Source: Comamonadaceae bacterium (GTDB lineage: Bacteria; Pseudomonadota; Gammaproteobacteria; Burkholderiales; Burkholderiaceae_C). From it: a stretch of DNA of 64,000 nt. The DNA is taken from positions 248,001 to 312,000 of the forward strand of contig CANGME010000001.1 in NCBI GenBank assembly GCA_947455145.1, read 5' to 3'. This document shows, piece by piece, positions 18,755 to 28,261 of this stretch. How positions within the stretch are numbered: the first letter of the stretch is position 1; each line of letters starts with the position of its first letter. The position numbers and the translations under genes were made by a program. Below the pieces are notes generated by a model, which did no database searches, was not told the origin of the DNA, and worked only from the letters and a program-made list of their open reading frames with translations.

Positions 18755-18960
18755 TCAGGCGCAACTGCCCAGCATGACCTTTTGGGTTCGCACACGTCCC
18801 GTGCTGCTGATCACAATCTGCCGAGCTTGGCCACGTGGGTCAGTTGTCTCGCATGCAGTCACCGTTCCCGCCTAAAAAGCGCCTCCTACCGTATTGGTCT
18901 GCCCCAAAGGGGTATAGGAAATGTAGGATGCCACCATGGCATTGCCTGTCAGTCGTGATG
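18755..18960 (-). pseudogene. Relic of a FimT/GspH pseudopilin C-terminus
   Basis: Read on the minus strand, this non-coding gap translates to a match of the C-terminal 65 or so residues of the adjacent FimT: GNAMVASYISYTPLGQT, then VGGAF-stop-AGTVTAC, then GQARQIVISSTGRVR and a final SCA before TGA (18755-18757). The neighbouring intact protein has YVAYTPYGKT, VSGAFQAGTVTVC, AQQIVINSSGRPR and QCA at the same places. The internal TAG replaces a CAG. No prepilin N-terminus is visible, so it is a partial tandem duplicate in decay. Confidence 0.75.
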
Positions 18961-18999
18961 ACCTTGCTGGACGAGGTTCAGCGCTAAATCAACGCTCTT

Positions 19000-19551
19000 T
19001 TAAGCACACTGATTGATAGCCACCTTGGCAATGCGCGGACGTCCCGAGCTGTTGATAACAATCTGCTGGGCAGTCCCTTTGCTCGTTGACTGACTACACA
19101 CCGTCACAGTACCGGCCTGAAAAGCCCCAGAGACCAGAACAGTCTTCCCGTAAGGCGTGTAAGCCACATAGGTGCTGACTGGCCCATTACCTGCCGCCCT
19201 AACGTTCGTGGGCAAAGCCGATTCCCGCCGAACCACGAACTCATTCGCATCCAGTATGCCGTTGTGATTGACATCATGAAAGACAATCCAGCCCTGCTGC
19301 CAAGACCCATTAGCCGAGCATGCATTGCCTGACTCAGACTTACACACCACTACCCGTGAATTTCTCTTGGCCGCCTCAGATCGCGCCAAAATTAAACTGT
19401 CGTAAATAGCATCAGTGCTTGATGACAATCGCCTTGCATTGAGCACATCAGACAGTACCGGCATAGCCAAACTCTGAGCCAATACAAGCACAATCAAAAC
19501 CAACAGTATTTCGATTAGTGAAAATCCCGCACTCGTCGTTCGCCTCTGCAT
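19000..19551 (-). CDS. fimT: GspH/FimT family pseudopilin
   Basis: Minor pilin-like protein, 183 residues. It has a type III (prepilin) signal, MQRRTTSAG followed by FSLIEILLVLIVLVLAQ, to be cut after the glycine by PilD. A GspH-type C-terminal domain follows. It is the last gene of the minus-strand pilin operon, 110 bases after pilY1 and separated from it by a strong hairpin. It resembles the FimU-like protein encoded at 26467-27027, and a relic of its own C-terminus follows it. A role in pilus priming or DNA uptake is possible but not shown. Confidence 0.85.
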   Translation of the reverse strand: MQRRTTSAGFSLIEILLVLIVLVLAQSLAMPVLSDVLNARRLSSSTDAIYDSLILARSEAAKRNSRVVVCKSESGNACSANGSWQQGWIVFHDVNHNGILDANEFVVRRESALPTNVRAAGNGPVSTYVAYTPYGKTVLVSGAFQAGTVTVCSQSTSKGTAQQIVINSSGRPRIAKVAINQCA

Positions 19552-19622
19552 AAATTACTCCCGAGCTAACCCGGCGGGCCAAATGCCTGACGTGTATCAC
19601 GAGAGTAACGAAAGCTCTGAAG

Positions 19623-19655
19623 CTAAACCATCCCCCAATCAGGGGGATGGTTTAG
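19623..19655 (-). terminator. 14-bp perfect hairpin between pilY1 and fimT
   Basis: CTAAACCATCCCCC (19623-19636) is exactly complementary to 19642-19655, with a 5-base loop. In the pilY1 transcript it falls just after the stop codon. No U-run follows, so it may be an RNA stabiliser or partial attenuator rather than a full terminator. It would lower fimT expression relative to pilY1. Confidence 0.6.
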
Positions 19656-19661
19656 GGTGCA

Positions 19662-22600
19662 TCAAGGAGAGATCAGCTCGCGCCAAGAGACTCGCTGGGT
19701 AGGACTTCCAGATGTACCGACACGAATTTTGTCGCTGACCTCTTGCCCTGATGAGAGACGATATTTAGCAATCACCGTACCGTTTGGCAGTTGAAGAATC
19801 AGCGGCGCCGTGGCAATGCCCGTACCCAAACTCGTACCTATGATTCCGGTGGTCGTTCCTATTGCACCGCCATTCATGTAGGCCAACTGGTAAGAAATAG
19901 CATTGCCATCACTGCCTGTAGTTGAAGAGGTGCAAGCTTGAGTAGTTGACACCCGAGGCACACTGGTCGAGAAGATCAACACGCCCAAAGCCAATTTGGA
20001 GTCTGTGAAATCAAGCTCCCCAGAGCCAGCAGGGAAGTCTAGAAACCACCCACTCTTCGTAGTGAGGCTATCGCCCGGTGAGCCACCGTTTTGAGTCACA
20101 AAACGAACACTTTCACCCGTGTCACAAATATCTACAGAAGTGCCTGCAAGGCAGGTGCCATTCGTCGCCGTTTGGCTAATGAATCCCGAGTTAAGACGGG
20201 GGTTGGAATACAACGGCGAGGGGCTGCTTGCTAGCGTGTCCTTTACTGCATAAAACGATTGCTGCAAAGTGCTTCCCACATCATTAGTACCCAAATAACG
20301 CCCCGTACCAACAAACACCACAGGCGACCCACTAACGGTTGAAACTTGTGGTCGAGACGTGATGGGTTGCGCGTTACCGAGTGCATCCACGAAAGTAGTT
20401 AGCAAATTGCTACTGTAGCCGGATGTCCCCAGGCTGAAGCGCCATAGGTTACCGTTCAAATCCCCACCATAAGCACGCTTGGACACATTACTGGAGTCAG
20501 CATGAGCCACGATCTGCGCTAGACCACTCGGCGCGGTGGTACTGCCAGACGATGTGGCTATTGGCGTAGACCCAATCTGTGCACCAGTTCCTGCATTCAA
20601 TACATACAAATAGCCTTTGCCATCACCCACGCTATTTTTCACACAGTTTTGCTGATTTACATTCGCAGCAAAGGGGCAGTTGTTATAGCCTGACGTCAGC
20701 AAAACAACCCATGTTCCATTATCCAATTTGGTGACCTGTGGACGACCAAATGTATATCCCATATTGTTGTCGGTGAACTCCCAAAGTAAAGCTGGGCTGG
20801 CCGGGTTGGTAATGTCCAAGGCGTAATAGCCAGTACCGCCGCCATTGAGTCCGCCCACCAAAATGGTTTTCCAGTCGCTGGCCGCGCAAGTTGCAGGTGC
20901 TTTGGGGCAAATATCAGTGGCGACCGGCGTACCTTCTACAAAATACTGATGCAGGTTGGCGTAATTTTTATCGGCCAAAGTATAAAGACGTGGCAACACG
21001 AATGAGGGGATGTAAGCCCACTGCTCATTCCCTGTTGCCGGGTCAAACGCATGCAACATGCCGTCATTGGCTGCCACATAAACCAGAGGTGTGCGCGACG
21101 AATTGTTCGTTTTGAATTGATCGTACCCGCTATCACTATAGGTACGGCTTGGTGGCCCCACATACTGGGGTTGGGCTGACACGATATCGCCTAGGACGTG
21201 GGGACGGTAGCGAAAGAATTTCGTGGCATCAGTGATTGCTCCCTCTTGGTTGCTTGTATCTCCCCGCAAGAAATTCACCAACGCTTCCCCGGCTGCACCG
21301 CCTGTTGCCACGGTTGTATTCGTTTGGGCACTTGAGGCAATGCAGTTTGATCCCGTGGCGCAAAACTGCGACAACCCAGTCATGGCCAAAGGGTAGGCCG
21401 GCGGCGCTGTCGTGATGTTAGGTGCTGTAAAGTTGGATTGCAAACCCGCCGTCACCAAATTTGACCAAGTGAACGGTATCAAACTTGAGCCACTCTTGGT
21501 GTAGATGTTTCGGGTGGTGTAGCTTTTTGCATCCAGCAAGCTCTGCGCCGACCAGTCGTAGGTAGCGGGGTCTGGATTTTGGGGGTTGTAAGTAGGCACA
21601 CTGCCATCCGTCAAGCTAATCGTTTGGCGAATCAACTCCCCTGACCACTCCACAGTCTTGAAATAAGTCACGAACTGGAAATTGCTGGTGGACGTGACTT
21701 TGGGGTTGGATGTTGCTGCAGCTGCTGCCGTGCCGGGTTGGGGCGTGTTGATGATCACATTCAAGGCGCTGTTTAGTCCTGTCGCAAGATCGGCCGGATT
21801 AGATGCACTGAAGTAATTGCCGTGTCCATTCACAGCAGCATGCCAAAGGTCATCAATGTTCTCAATTTGATCAGCGCCGGGCACAGGCCAATTGCATTTA
21901 CCGCCCGCTATGGTCAGTGCATCCCGCCAAGTGCAGTTGGTCGTTCCAACCGTATTTCCTTTGGATACATCATAGTAATCCCCCGAAGTGTCGGTCAGGT
22001 AACTGGGTGAAAACACCATGCGCCCGCGAGCGCCCAAGCCCAAGGTAAATGTGGTCATGTGCTGCCAAGTGGCAGTATCAACACCATTTTTGGGGACAGT
22101 ATTGGGCACACAAAGATCGGTAGGAGTTGTAGCCGGCGCAATGATGGGGCCCGTGCAATTGCCCAAGGCCGTAGTCCTAAGATTAGTGTTGTAGTAATAG
22201 GCCGCTGTATCTGCCAGGGTATTAGCTACGCCACCTGAACTGACCGAAGTTATTGTCGGCGTCCCCGCTGTTGGGCCTGTGCTGGACTGCACCGTTACAT
22301 TATTCACAGGATTAGAAGCCGTTGAACTTGTGATCACGGGCGTTGTTGTTCCTGCAGTTGGCAGCTGAGCGGTTGCCGTACACACGTTGTTGGTGGTGGG
22401 AGTGCCAGCTGTCCATGTGCCAGCGCTGCTTGGGCAAGGAGCAGCTTGTCCGCCGCACGTATCCGTACCCGCCGTGGGGGTTGAACTGATGTTGGAAGTC
22501 AACGAGTACACGGGCGTGCTGGGCGAAAGCGCACCAACAGAGCCCGCAACACCATTGGTAATGACTTGCGTGGTGGTTTGAGTGGCCGTGTAGATGTCTA

Positions 22601-24227
22601 CGGTCGTTGTTGCCGCGTTGGAAATAGTCTCGGTTTGCGTGTAGGGCGTAATAGTGACCAATTTGCCTGAGATCACTGCTGAAGCTGGACATACCCCGGC
22701 TGTCGTGCTGTAGCCACTGCCAAATGCAGTATTTGCCGATACACATCCTGCACCGTTGGCACCACTAGACACCAAATACCACGTCACGCTCTTTGAGTCG
22801 GTAATCGATGTGTTCGATACCGAGAGCTTACTATTACCCGTACCACTGCCAATGCAAAACCAGCCATTTGAATTGCTGCTGCCAGAGGTAAGGTCGTAGC
22901 AGCCAGTATTGTGACTATTGTCATCTGGATTGTTTTTTTGCAAACCCAGGGCGGCTGTTGTGTTGTTGTTTCCTGTAGAGACAACAATGGAACTAGAAGC
23001 CGTGGTGGCCGTTGTACAAGCGGCACCAATCACCGTGGTTGACTGTGTCCATACATTCGTTTTTGTGGCCACTGTCGAAACTGATTGCCGGTTTTGTGTG
23101 CTGGTATAGGGCGTCACAATCGTCGTTTGAACGGAACTGCCGTCGTTGTAAGGTCGCGCCAAGCTACCGTCTTGGTTGTCCATAGTGCTGCCATCGAGCT
23201 TTTTCACAGCCGAGTCAGTACCATTCCAAAAACCATCAGTTGAAAGAATGGTGAAGTTTTGCTGGCAGGAGTACTGCACGGGGTTCACCACAGTACTAGC
23301 ATTGATGCTAGTTAATTTGCCAGCATAAATGCGCCCAGCATTCGCCAAGCCTTCTCGCAAAGGTGTGCTGCTTCCCGTGTCGCTGGCATAAAGCTTTGCG
23401 TAAAAATTTGTCTTTTGAGTCGAATCAAAATCAGTGATGTTGAGGAAAGCGGGTGAGGCGTTGTTGTTCAATGTCATGAATCCCACACGGAAGTGGTTAT
23501 CCAAAGCTTTGAACGCTTGGCCTGTTGCCGTTTTCATCATCTGCATACGGGTACGGTAATAGGTGTACCAGTTGGCAAAATTTGTCCGCTCATCCGTCGC
23601 GCCAGGGCCGGAGGTACTGCTAACGGTGACTTTGGTAAACAAGCTGCTAACCAGCACGTTATTTACCTTTGTTGTTCCCCCAATCGATGCATTACATTCC
23701 TTATAGAAACTACTGTTAGTGTCGTAGTAGTCTTTGAGTTTTTCTGTGGTTTGCAAACCTGAATACTTATAGTAGTAAGCCGCTTGGGATGTGTCGTTGC
23801 TATTGGCTTTAAAGCTCGAACTTAAGTTGGTGGAGCCTGTAGTCAAGCCAAAGCCATCTTTCGCAGCACTGGTGAATGTTGAATTTGCATAACTGGTACC
23901 TGCTGCATTCACTGGTGGCGAGTAAGTAATTGCCGGGTTGTAAAAGATACCGTTGCATTGGCTGCTGGCAAAACCATATTTACCCGAAAAATTAGAAGCA
24001 TCATCTGGCATGTAATCCCAGTCCATACTGCCAGAGTCGTCCAGCACCATCATGACATTAGGTTTGACTTCTGCTGATGTAGCGGTGGTCGCAAAAATGG
24101 GCACGCTGGCGATGTTGGTGGCCGTGGCGTAAGCCGTCTGCACCCCCCCAAAAATCGGCGTCAAAGCGGCGACGGCAAAGGCCACAACAGATCGGGAATA
24201 GCTGCTTCTAAAGATTTGATTGTTCAC
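19662..24227 (-). CDS. pilY1: PilY1/PilC-type pilus tip adhesin
   Basis: Large exported tip protein of type IV pili involved in adhesion, pilus extension and mechanosensing. I choose GTG 24227, preceded by CAGGAG at good spacing, giving about 1521 residues and a signal peptide ending near AYA. A von Willebrand A domain starts at VMMVLDDSGSM (MIDAS DxSxS). It is interrupted by about 300 Ser/Thr/Asn/Gly-rich residues (363-671) and resumes at AAYYYNTNLR and HMTTFTLGLG. The C-terminal PilC beta-propeller has YVAANDGMLHAFDPATG and YGGDLNGNLWRFSL. It is encoded in the minor pilin operon after pilX. Confidence 0.94.
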   Translation of the reverse strand: MNNQIFRSSYSRSVVAFAVAALTPIFGGVQTAYATATNIASVPIFATTATSAEVKPNVMMVLDDSGSMDWDYMPDDASNFSGKYGFASSQCNGIFYNPAITYSPPVNAAGTSYANSTFTSAAKDGFGLTTGSTNLSSSFKANSNDTSQAAYYYKYSGLQTTEKLKDYYDTNSSFYKECNASIGGTTKVNNVLVSSLFTKVTVSSTSGPGATDERTNFANWYTYYRTRMQMMKTATGQAFKALDNHFRVGFMTLNNNASPAFLNITDFDSTQKTNFYAKLYASDTGSSTPLREGLANAGRIYAGKLTSINASTVVNPVQYSCQQNFTILSTDGFWNGTDSAVKKLDGSTMDNQDGSLARPYNDGSSVQTTIVTPYTSTQNRQSVSTVATKTNVWTQSTTVIGAACTTATTASSSIVVSTGNNNTTAALGLQKNNPDDNSHNTGCYDLTSGSSNSNGWFCIGSGTGNSKLSVSNTSITDSKSVTWYLVSSGANGAGCVSANTAFGSGYSTTAGVCPASAVISGKLVTITPYTQTETISNAATTTVDIYTATQTTTQVITNGVAGSVGALSPSTPVYSLTSNISSTPTAGTDTCGGQAAPCPSSAGTWTAGTPTTNNVCTATAQLPTAGTTTPVITSSTASNPVNNVTVQSSTGPTAGTPTITSVSSGGVANTLADTAAYYYNTNLRTTALGNCTGPIIAPATTPTDLCVPNTVPKNGVDTATWQHMTTFTLGLGARGRMVFSPSYLTDTSGDYYDVSKGNTVGTTNCTWRDALTIAGGKCNWPVPGADQIENIDDLWHAAVNGHGNYFSASNPADLATGLNSALNVIINTPQPGTAAAAATSNPKVTSTSNFQFVTYFKTVEWSGELIRQTISLTDGSVPTYNPQNPDPATYDWSAQSLLDAKSYTTRNIYTKSGSSLIPFTWSNLVTAGLQSNFTAPNITTAPPAYPLAMTGLSQFCATGSNCIASSAQTNTTVATGGAAGEALVNFLRGDTSNQEGAITDATKFFRYRPHVLGDIVSAQPQYVGPPSRTYSDSGYDQFKTNNSSRTPLVYVAANDGMLHAFDPATGNEQWAYIPSFVLPRLYTLADKNYANLHQYFVEGTPVATDICPKAPATCAASDWKTILVGGLNGGGTGYYALDITNPASPALLWEFTDNNMGYTFGRPQVTKLDNGTWVVLLTSGYNNCPFAANVNQQNCVKNSVGDGKGYLYVLNAGTGAQIGSTPIATSSGSTTAPSGLAQIVAHADSSNVSKRAYGGDLNGNLWRFSLGTSGYSSNLLTTFVDALGNAQPITSRPQVSTVSGSPVVFVGTGRYLGTNDVGSTLQQSFYAVKDTLASSPSPLYSNPRLNSGFISQTATNGTCLAGTSVDICDTGESVRFVTQNGGSPGDSLTTKSGWFLDFPAGSGELDFTDSKLALGVLIFSTSVPRVSTTQACTSSTTGSDGNAISYQLAYMNGGAIGTTTGIIGTSLGTGIATAPLILQLPNGTVIAKYRLSSGQEVSDKIRVGTSGSPTQRVSWRELISP

Positions 24228-24272
24228 AACAATCTCCTGAAATAAACCAATTGAATAGAGCACATTGACAAA

Positions 24273-24899
24273 TCACATTGACACAATGGACTGGATGTAG
24301 CTCACCGTATTACGTGGACCAACCACACGCACGGTGATGCGATAATAAATAGAAGTTGCGGTTGCCGTGATGGCGTCATCACCGGCACCCTCACCACCGC
24401 CACTTGAAATAATGGCCCCATTAGCCACAGCACAGCCCGCGCCGTTTCGGCTACCGGCTGAGCGGCACAGGCGTTGAATCATGAAAGCCATCAAATTACC
24501 CGATGCATCCGCCACGCCTGGCGCAGCCGCGCAAACGCCACCCGCTATGGGCAAGTAGCACACACCAGAGGGTGTGAGTTGGGTCCAAAACGACTCACCC
24601 GTTTGGTAGTTCACATTACTCAGGGTAGAGGCGGTGTAGCCCACCGTTGAACTGTTGGTGTCAAGTAATCCGCTTGAATTATTGGCCTCCAGCCAAGCTA
24701 TGGCTGCCTCAATACCCTGGTCTGCCGAGTGTGTAGCCGCCTGTTTGAAGGCCATATTGCCTGCAATGAGGTTGCTGGTGTCGGTAGAACGCATAAGTGC
24801 AATGCCAGCCAGGGTCATGACCACCAGAACAATCAGGGCCACGAGCATGACCACGCCTTTTTGTGAGGCGTGTGATGGGGAATTAGGTTTGTTTAGCAT
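24273..24899 (-). CDS. pilX: Minor pilin PilX
   Basis: Type IV pilus assembly protein of the priming complex. The start at 24899 overlaps the pilW stop (ATGCTAA). The N-terminus HASQKG/VVMLVALIVLVVMTLAGIAL is a prepilin signal without the usual Glu at position 5, as is normal for PilX. It is followed by RSTDTSNLIAGNMAFKQAA, characteristic of PilX. The mature protein is small, about 190 residues. Confidence 0.9.
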   Translation of the reverse strand: MLNKPNSPSHASQKGVVMLVALIVLVVMTLAGIALMRSTDTSNLIAGNMAFKQAATHSADQGIEAAIAWLEANNSSGLLDTNSSTVGYTASTLSNVNYQTGESFWTQLTPSGVCYLPIAGGVCAAAPGVADASGNLMAFMIQRLCRSAGSRNGAGCAVANGAIISSGGGEGAGDDAITATATSIYYRITVRVVGPRNTVSYIQSIVSM

Positions 24900-25957
24900 C
24901 CGCTGGCCACTCCCATCCATGAAACATTGCGCAGTGGCACCACGGTTTGGAACACTTTGTACCGGTAGTTTTGCCAGGTTGCATTGCCACTCAAAACAAT
25001 CGGGCTGGCCGTGCTGCCGGTTGGGTTACCTGCGGTCGTGCCCTCCCAAATGGGGGCGAGTGATGTGACGGCTGTTTTTTCAAACTGGGCGCTACGCGCC
25101 ACCAATGACAAGCGTACGGCAGAAGTTCGAGCCCAACTGCAGGCTGTTGTAGGCGTTGCGTTGGTGCTGGTGTATACATCTACAACCCCGTCCATCGCCC
25201 CCACCGCTGTGTCTTGGCCATACTGAGCACGCAAACTCACAATATTGTTGGCAATTGAAACCCACGCACCCGCCGTTGTGCAGTCTCTTGTGGCATCGGT
25301 GTAGTCGCACATAGTTAAGTTGCCGCTACGAATAGCGTAGCCAACGGCCCGGTAGGTTTGCCCCAGGTTAAATACAGTATCTCCAATAGGAAGCGCTGCC
25401 GCAGAGGCCAAAGTCACTGTCGTTGGGCTTACTGCAGGGGTCAGCGCACTGACCTGATCTAAAGTGAGATTGCAGGGCGTGGCACGTGTGGCCGGTGCAT
25501 CAATCACCCGGTCACCCACAGCAAACGAGGCAGGCGTTTGAACTGCATTGCCTGTGGCTGCTACGACATCGCCTTGGGGTGAACCGTTCCCATTGCCATA
25601 AAAGAGCAGCAAGGTGTCGGTATTGGCGTCTTGCCCAGTAATGCTGGCCGAGTTGATCACAACAGGGGCCAAATTGGTGAGCGTGACGCCAGCACGAAGC
25701 GTCAAGCCACAGCCCAGCAGCTTAAGGTCTGTAACGCCGTACCCACTCATACGAATGTCCGTTTGCAACGAGTAAAGGGCGAGCACCCCTTCGTTCATCG
25801 CGTCACCTGATCCGGTTGTGGTGCGCTTTTGCTCTTCAGACAAGGCCAGAACCTGCATCATGACAACGACGCCAAACATGCCTATCACCAAGGCCACCAT
25901 GACTTCAATCAGGCCAAAACCGGCTGAGCGCTTGCGGCTAAATCGCTTTGGAGTCAT
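24893..25957 (-). CDS. pilW: Minor pilin PilW
   Basis: Minor pilin of the PilVWX-FimU priming complex. The start is at 25957, five bases after the pilV stop. The prepilin signal is KRSAG/FGLIEVMVALVIGMFGVVVMMQV. The 354-residue length fits PilW. A beta-rich C-terminal domain ends in an SWMGVASGC tail. Translation is coupled to pilX by overlap. Confidence 0.91.
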   Translation of the reverse strand: MTPKRFSRKRSAGFGLIEVMVALVIGMFGVVVMMQVLALSEEQKRTTTGSGDAMNEGVLALYSLQTDIRMSGYGVTDLKLLGCGLTLRAGVTLTNLAPVVINSASITGQDANTDTLLLFYGNGNGSPQGDVVAATGNAVQTPASFAVGDRVIDAPATRATPCNLTLDQVSALTPAVSPTTVTLASAAALPIGDTVFNLGQTYRAVGYAIRSGNLTMCDYTDATRDCTTAGAWVSIANNIVSLRAQYGQDTAVGAMDGVVDVYTSTNATPTTACSWARTSAVRLSLVARSAQFEKTAVTSLAPIWEGTTAGNPTGSTASPIVLSGNATWQNYRYKVFQTVVPLRNVSWMGVASGC

Positions 25958-25961
25958 CAAA

Positions 25962-26465
25962 TCACCCCCCGATTTGCGCAATGGCAACGTAGTTGTGCAC
26001 CGTGGTGTCATTAGGTGCCAGCCAGAAAACCGTGACAGTCACCAAGCTGCTGGGTATAGCCGTGGCTACCACAGGCGTAATAACCACCGTGGGCGGATTG
26101 GCCAAGGCCCCCGGCAAAGCCTTCATCACCGTGCCTACGGCGGGCGCTGTCAGGGTGCCCGGTGCAGTAGCGTCTGTGCCCAACCAAGCCCAAGCTTGAT
26201 ACGCCGTGCCTGTTGTGCTGGAGAAAGCCGCTTGCAAGGTGGCCTGCGTGCGATTGCTGGCCCACATTTTCCCGATCAATTCATTGGCCATCAAAGCAGC
26301 CTCACTGCGGTACTTGGCATCTCCAGAAGCTTTGATGGCAGAGGCTTGCAAACCCACAATACCCAAGATGCCCACTGAAAAAATAAGTAACGCCACCAGG
26401 GCTTCAATCAACATCACGCCGGTTTGCTGCTGGAATCTGCGAGCAGGTTTATTCATTATTTTCAT
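25962..26465 (-). CDS. pilV: Minor pilin PilV
   Basis: Type IV pilus modification/minor pilin protein. The ATG at 26465 directly follows the upstream stop codon. The prepilin signal is QQQTG/VMLIEALVALLIFSVGILGIVGLQA, followed by the family stretch AIKASGDAKYRSEAALMANELIGKMW. The length is about 167 residues, usual for PilV. Confidence 0.92.
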   Translation of the reverse strand: MKIMNKPARRFQQQTGVMLIEALVALLIFSVGILGIVGLQASAIKASGDAKYRSEAALMANELIGKMWASNRTQATLQAAFSSTTGTAYQAWAWLGTDATAPGTLTAPAVGTVMKALPGALANPPTVVITPVVATAIPSSLVTVTVFWLAPNDTTVHNYVAIAQIGG

Positions 26466-26466
26466 A

Positions 26467-27027
26467 TCAGCAAGCCCTGGGATTGGAGCCAGTTGCAAAT
26501 GCCGGGTCACACATGCGGACATGGCCACCAGTTGAGACCACAACATTCAAACAGCGCATGCGGCCATTTGCTGCCGCGCAAGTTCCGCCTACCGGGTTTG
26601 TTATGTTGAGGGTGAGGTCTGCGGTGGGCGTTGTCATACGCCCCATGCCATTAAAGACAATGGTTGATTGCGCAGAGGTAACTACGGCATTTGCTGACCC
26701 ATCTACCCCCATGCGTTTTTGAATTTCAGTGGGGTTTTGGCCCACCCCGGGACAAGTGATCGAGGGCGTGACGCAAGTGATACTCCAGTCCGAACTTGTC
26801 CCACCGCCTGCAAGTGAAGACAAAACCAATTGCACACTGGTGTTTCGACGTACAGCCTCTGAGCGAGTGATTTGCAACCCATTTTGAATCGCCTCAGCAG
26901 CCGTGCGAATTTGGTTGCTTTGAACCCAGGCACCAAGGCTGGGAAGACCAAAAAACAATGCCGAACTAATGATGGTCAAAGTGACCATCAGCTCAATCAA
27001 GCTGAAGCCGTTTTGCTTATTTAACAT
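26467..27027 (-). CDS. fimU: Minor pilin FimU/GspH-like
   Basis: Prepilin with [30 protein letters not shown] and a GspH domain ([23 protein letters not shown]). By position before pilV it is the FimU-equivalent that links the priming complex to the major pilin. 186 residues. It overlaps the end of pilE by seven bases. Confidence 0.87.
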   Translation of the reverse strand: MLNKQNGFSLIELMVTLTIISSALFFGLPSLGAWVQSNQIRTAAEAIQNGLQITRSEAVRRNTSVQLVLSSLAGGGTSSDWSITCVTPSITCPGVGQNPTEIQKRMGVDGSANAVVTSAQSTIVFNGMGRMTTPTADLTLNITNPVGGTCAAANGRMRCLNVVVSTGGHVRMCDPAFATGSNPRAC

Positions 27028-27446
27028 GAGCCGTCTTTTTTGATGGCCCAGCAGTTATTTGGATTAGGCTGCGACCAACCAGCAGGCACGCCACCAGTCG
27101 ATTTGGCATTGGATTGGTCAAGCGTATATGTAAAGCCTGCCATTGCCGATTTGCCCACAGCCTGCAATGTAAATGTGGTGGCTGTTGCGGCAACCGAGCA
27201 GGAAAAGTCAAAGTACTTGCTTGTGGTTGCATCTGCATTGCAAGCCGTCGCGCCCACGTATGTTCGGTTGTCCTGGAAAAACTGTTCCATTTGAACCCGC
27301 TTTGTGGACAGGCCGGATATTGCGTCGGGTATCTTGCCCCGGGTCACGTAATCCTTGTAAGAGGGCAAAGCAATTGCTGAAAGTATGCCAATAATGGCAA
27401 CCACTATCAAAATCTCAATAAGAGTGAAACCGCGCTGCTGTTGCAT
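27021..27446 (-). CDS. pilE: Type IV pilin PilE
   Basis: Pilin with a short leader and [29 protein letters not shown]. The start at ATG 27446 follows AAGGCGAG, and the frame upstream looks non-coding. The mature protein is about 135 residues. It ends in a [10 protein letters not shown] loop that would form the D-region disulfide. It is the first gene of the operon, unlike Pseudomonas, where pilE comes last. It may be a minor PilE-type pilin rather than the major fibre subunit. Confidence 0.9.
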   Translation of the reverse strand: MQQQRGFTLIEILIVVAIIGILSAIALPSYKDYVTRGKIPDAISGLSTKRVQMEQFFQDNRTYVGATACNADATTSKYFDFSCSVAATATTFTLQAVGKSAMAGFTYTLDQSNAKSTGGVPAGWSQPNPNNCWAIKKDGSC

Positions 27447-27608
27447 AACTCGCCTTAAAAAATAGGGGTCAACTATTGGAATAAGCAAAGTTTCAAGCAG
27501 TTCCTGGCGCTTGTGTAATTTTGCTGATGAACGGTTGCCTTTTCGACCTCAACGGCTTGTTGGCATTTAAAAACCGGGCATATTTCAAACCTTCATCTTC
27601 ACGACCCC

Positions 27609-28229
27609 ATGTACAGCCTGTCCCCAGACATCAAGCGACTTGCCACGGCGCTACTCGTCTCTTGCTTTTTGCACGAGGCATTGGTGTTGATGTTTTTCTT
27701 TGATTCAACGAATCAGGATTCGAGCTTTTCAGCATTTGCACCGGCCGCCAATTTGTCACCGATTCATGCACGGTTGTTGCCACCACAAAAAAGAGGTGTA
27801 TCAATGACATCGTCGTCAGAGGGTCTCACGATCTCAGCCGTCGATGCCGAACCCGCATTAAATGCAGCGCCTGAATCAGACCAGTTCAAACCACCTACGC
27901 CCAAACATTTTTCTCTCACTGAAGAGATTTTTTTTACAGCTGATCAACTCACCCAACACCCTCGTCCCACCGAAGAAGTGAACTTGAATGTTCCGGAAGC
28001 ACAGCTTTTGACCCACTCAGGCAACATTGTTTTGAGCTTATGGATCAACAATTTAGGCAACGTCGTCTCCATTAACTATGAGGTCAACGAACTACCAGAA
28101 GCCTTCACCTCGGCCATTGGCAACGTGTTTAGACATGTGCGCTTTCTTCCTGGCGAGATTCATGGGCGACCGGTCCATAGCATCATGCGCATAGAAATAG
28201 CGCATCAAGAGCCAGATCTCAATTTTTAA
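27609..28229 (+). CDS. TonB-like single-pass membrane protein
   Basis: 206 residues, not assigned to a named family. There is one N-terminal membrane segment (about 12-32, TALLVSCFLHEALVLMFFF), a Pro/Ala/Ser-rich periplasmic stretch, and a C-terminal domain resembling TonB/TolA C-terminal folds (GNIVLSLWINNLGNVVSINYEV, then FRHVRFLPGEIHGRPV, then IMRIEI). It is divergent from pilE, with 162 bases between, and 32 bases before ribD. No ExbB/ExbD partners lie next to it. Confidence 0.6.
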   Translation: MYSLSPDIKRLATALLVSCFLHEALVLMFFFDSTNQDSSFSAFAPAANLSPIHARLLPPQKRGVSMTSSSEGLTISAVDAEPALNAAPESDQFKPPTPKHFSLTEEIFFTADQLTQHPRPTEEVNLNVPEAQLLTHSGNIVLSLWINNLGNVVSINYEVNELPEAFTSAIGNVFRHVRFLPGEIHGRPVHSIMRIEIAHQEPDLNF

Positions 28230-28261
28230 ACCTTCAAACCATAGAAATTACTGCGCTCAAC

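Noticed and set aside
27447-27608. Sigma-54 promoter for the pilE operon
   Set aside because: No GG-N10-GC element with correct spacing was found upstream of pilE; only weak resemblances.
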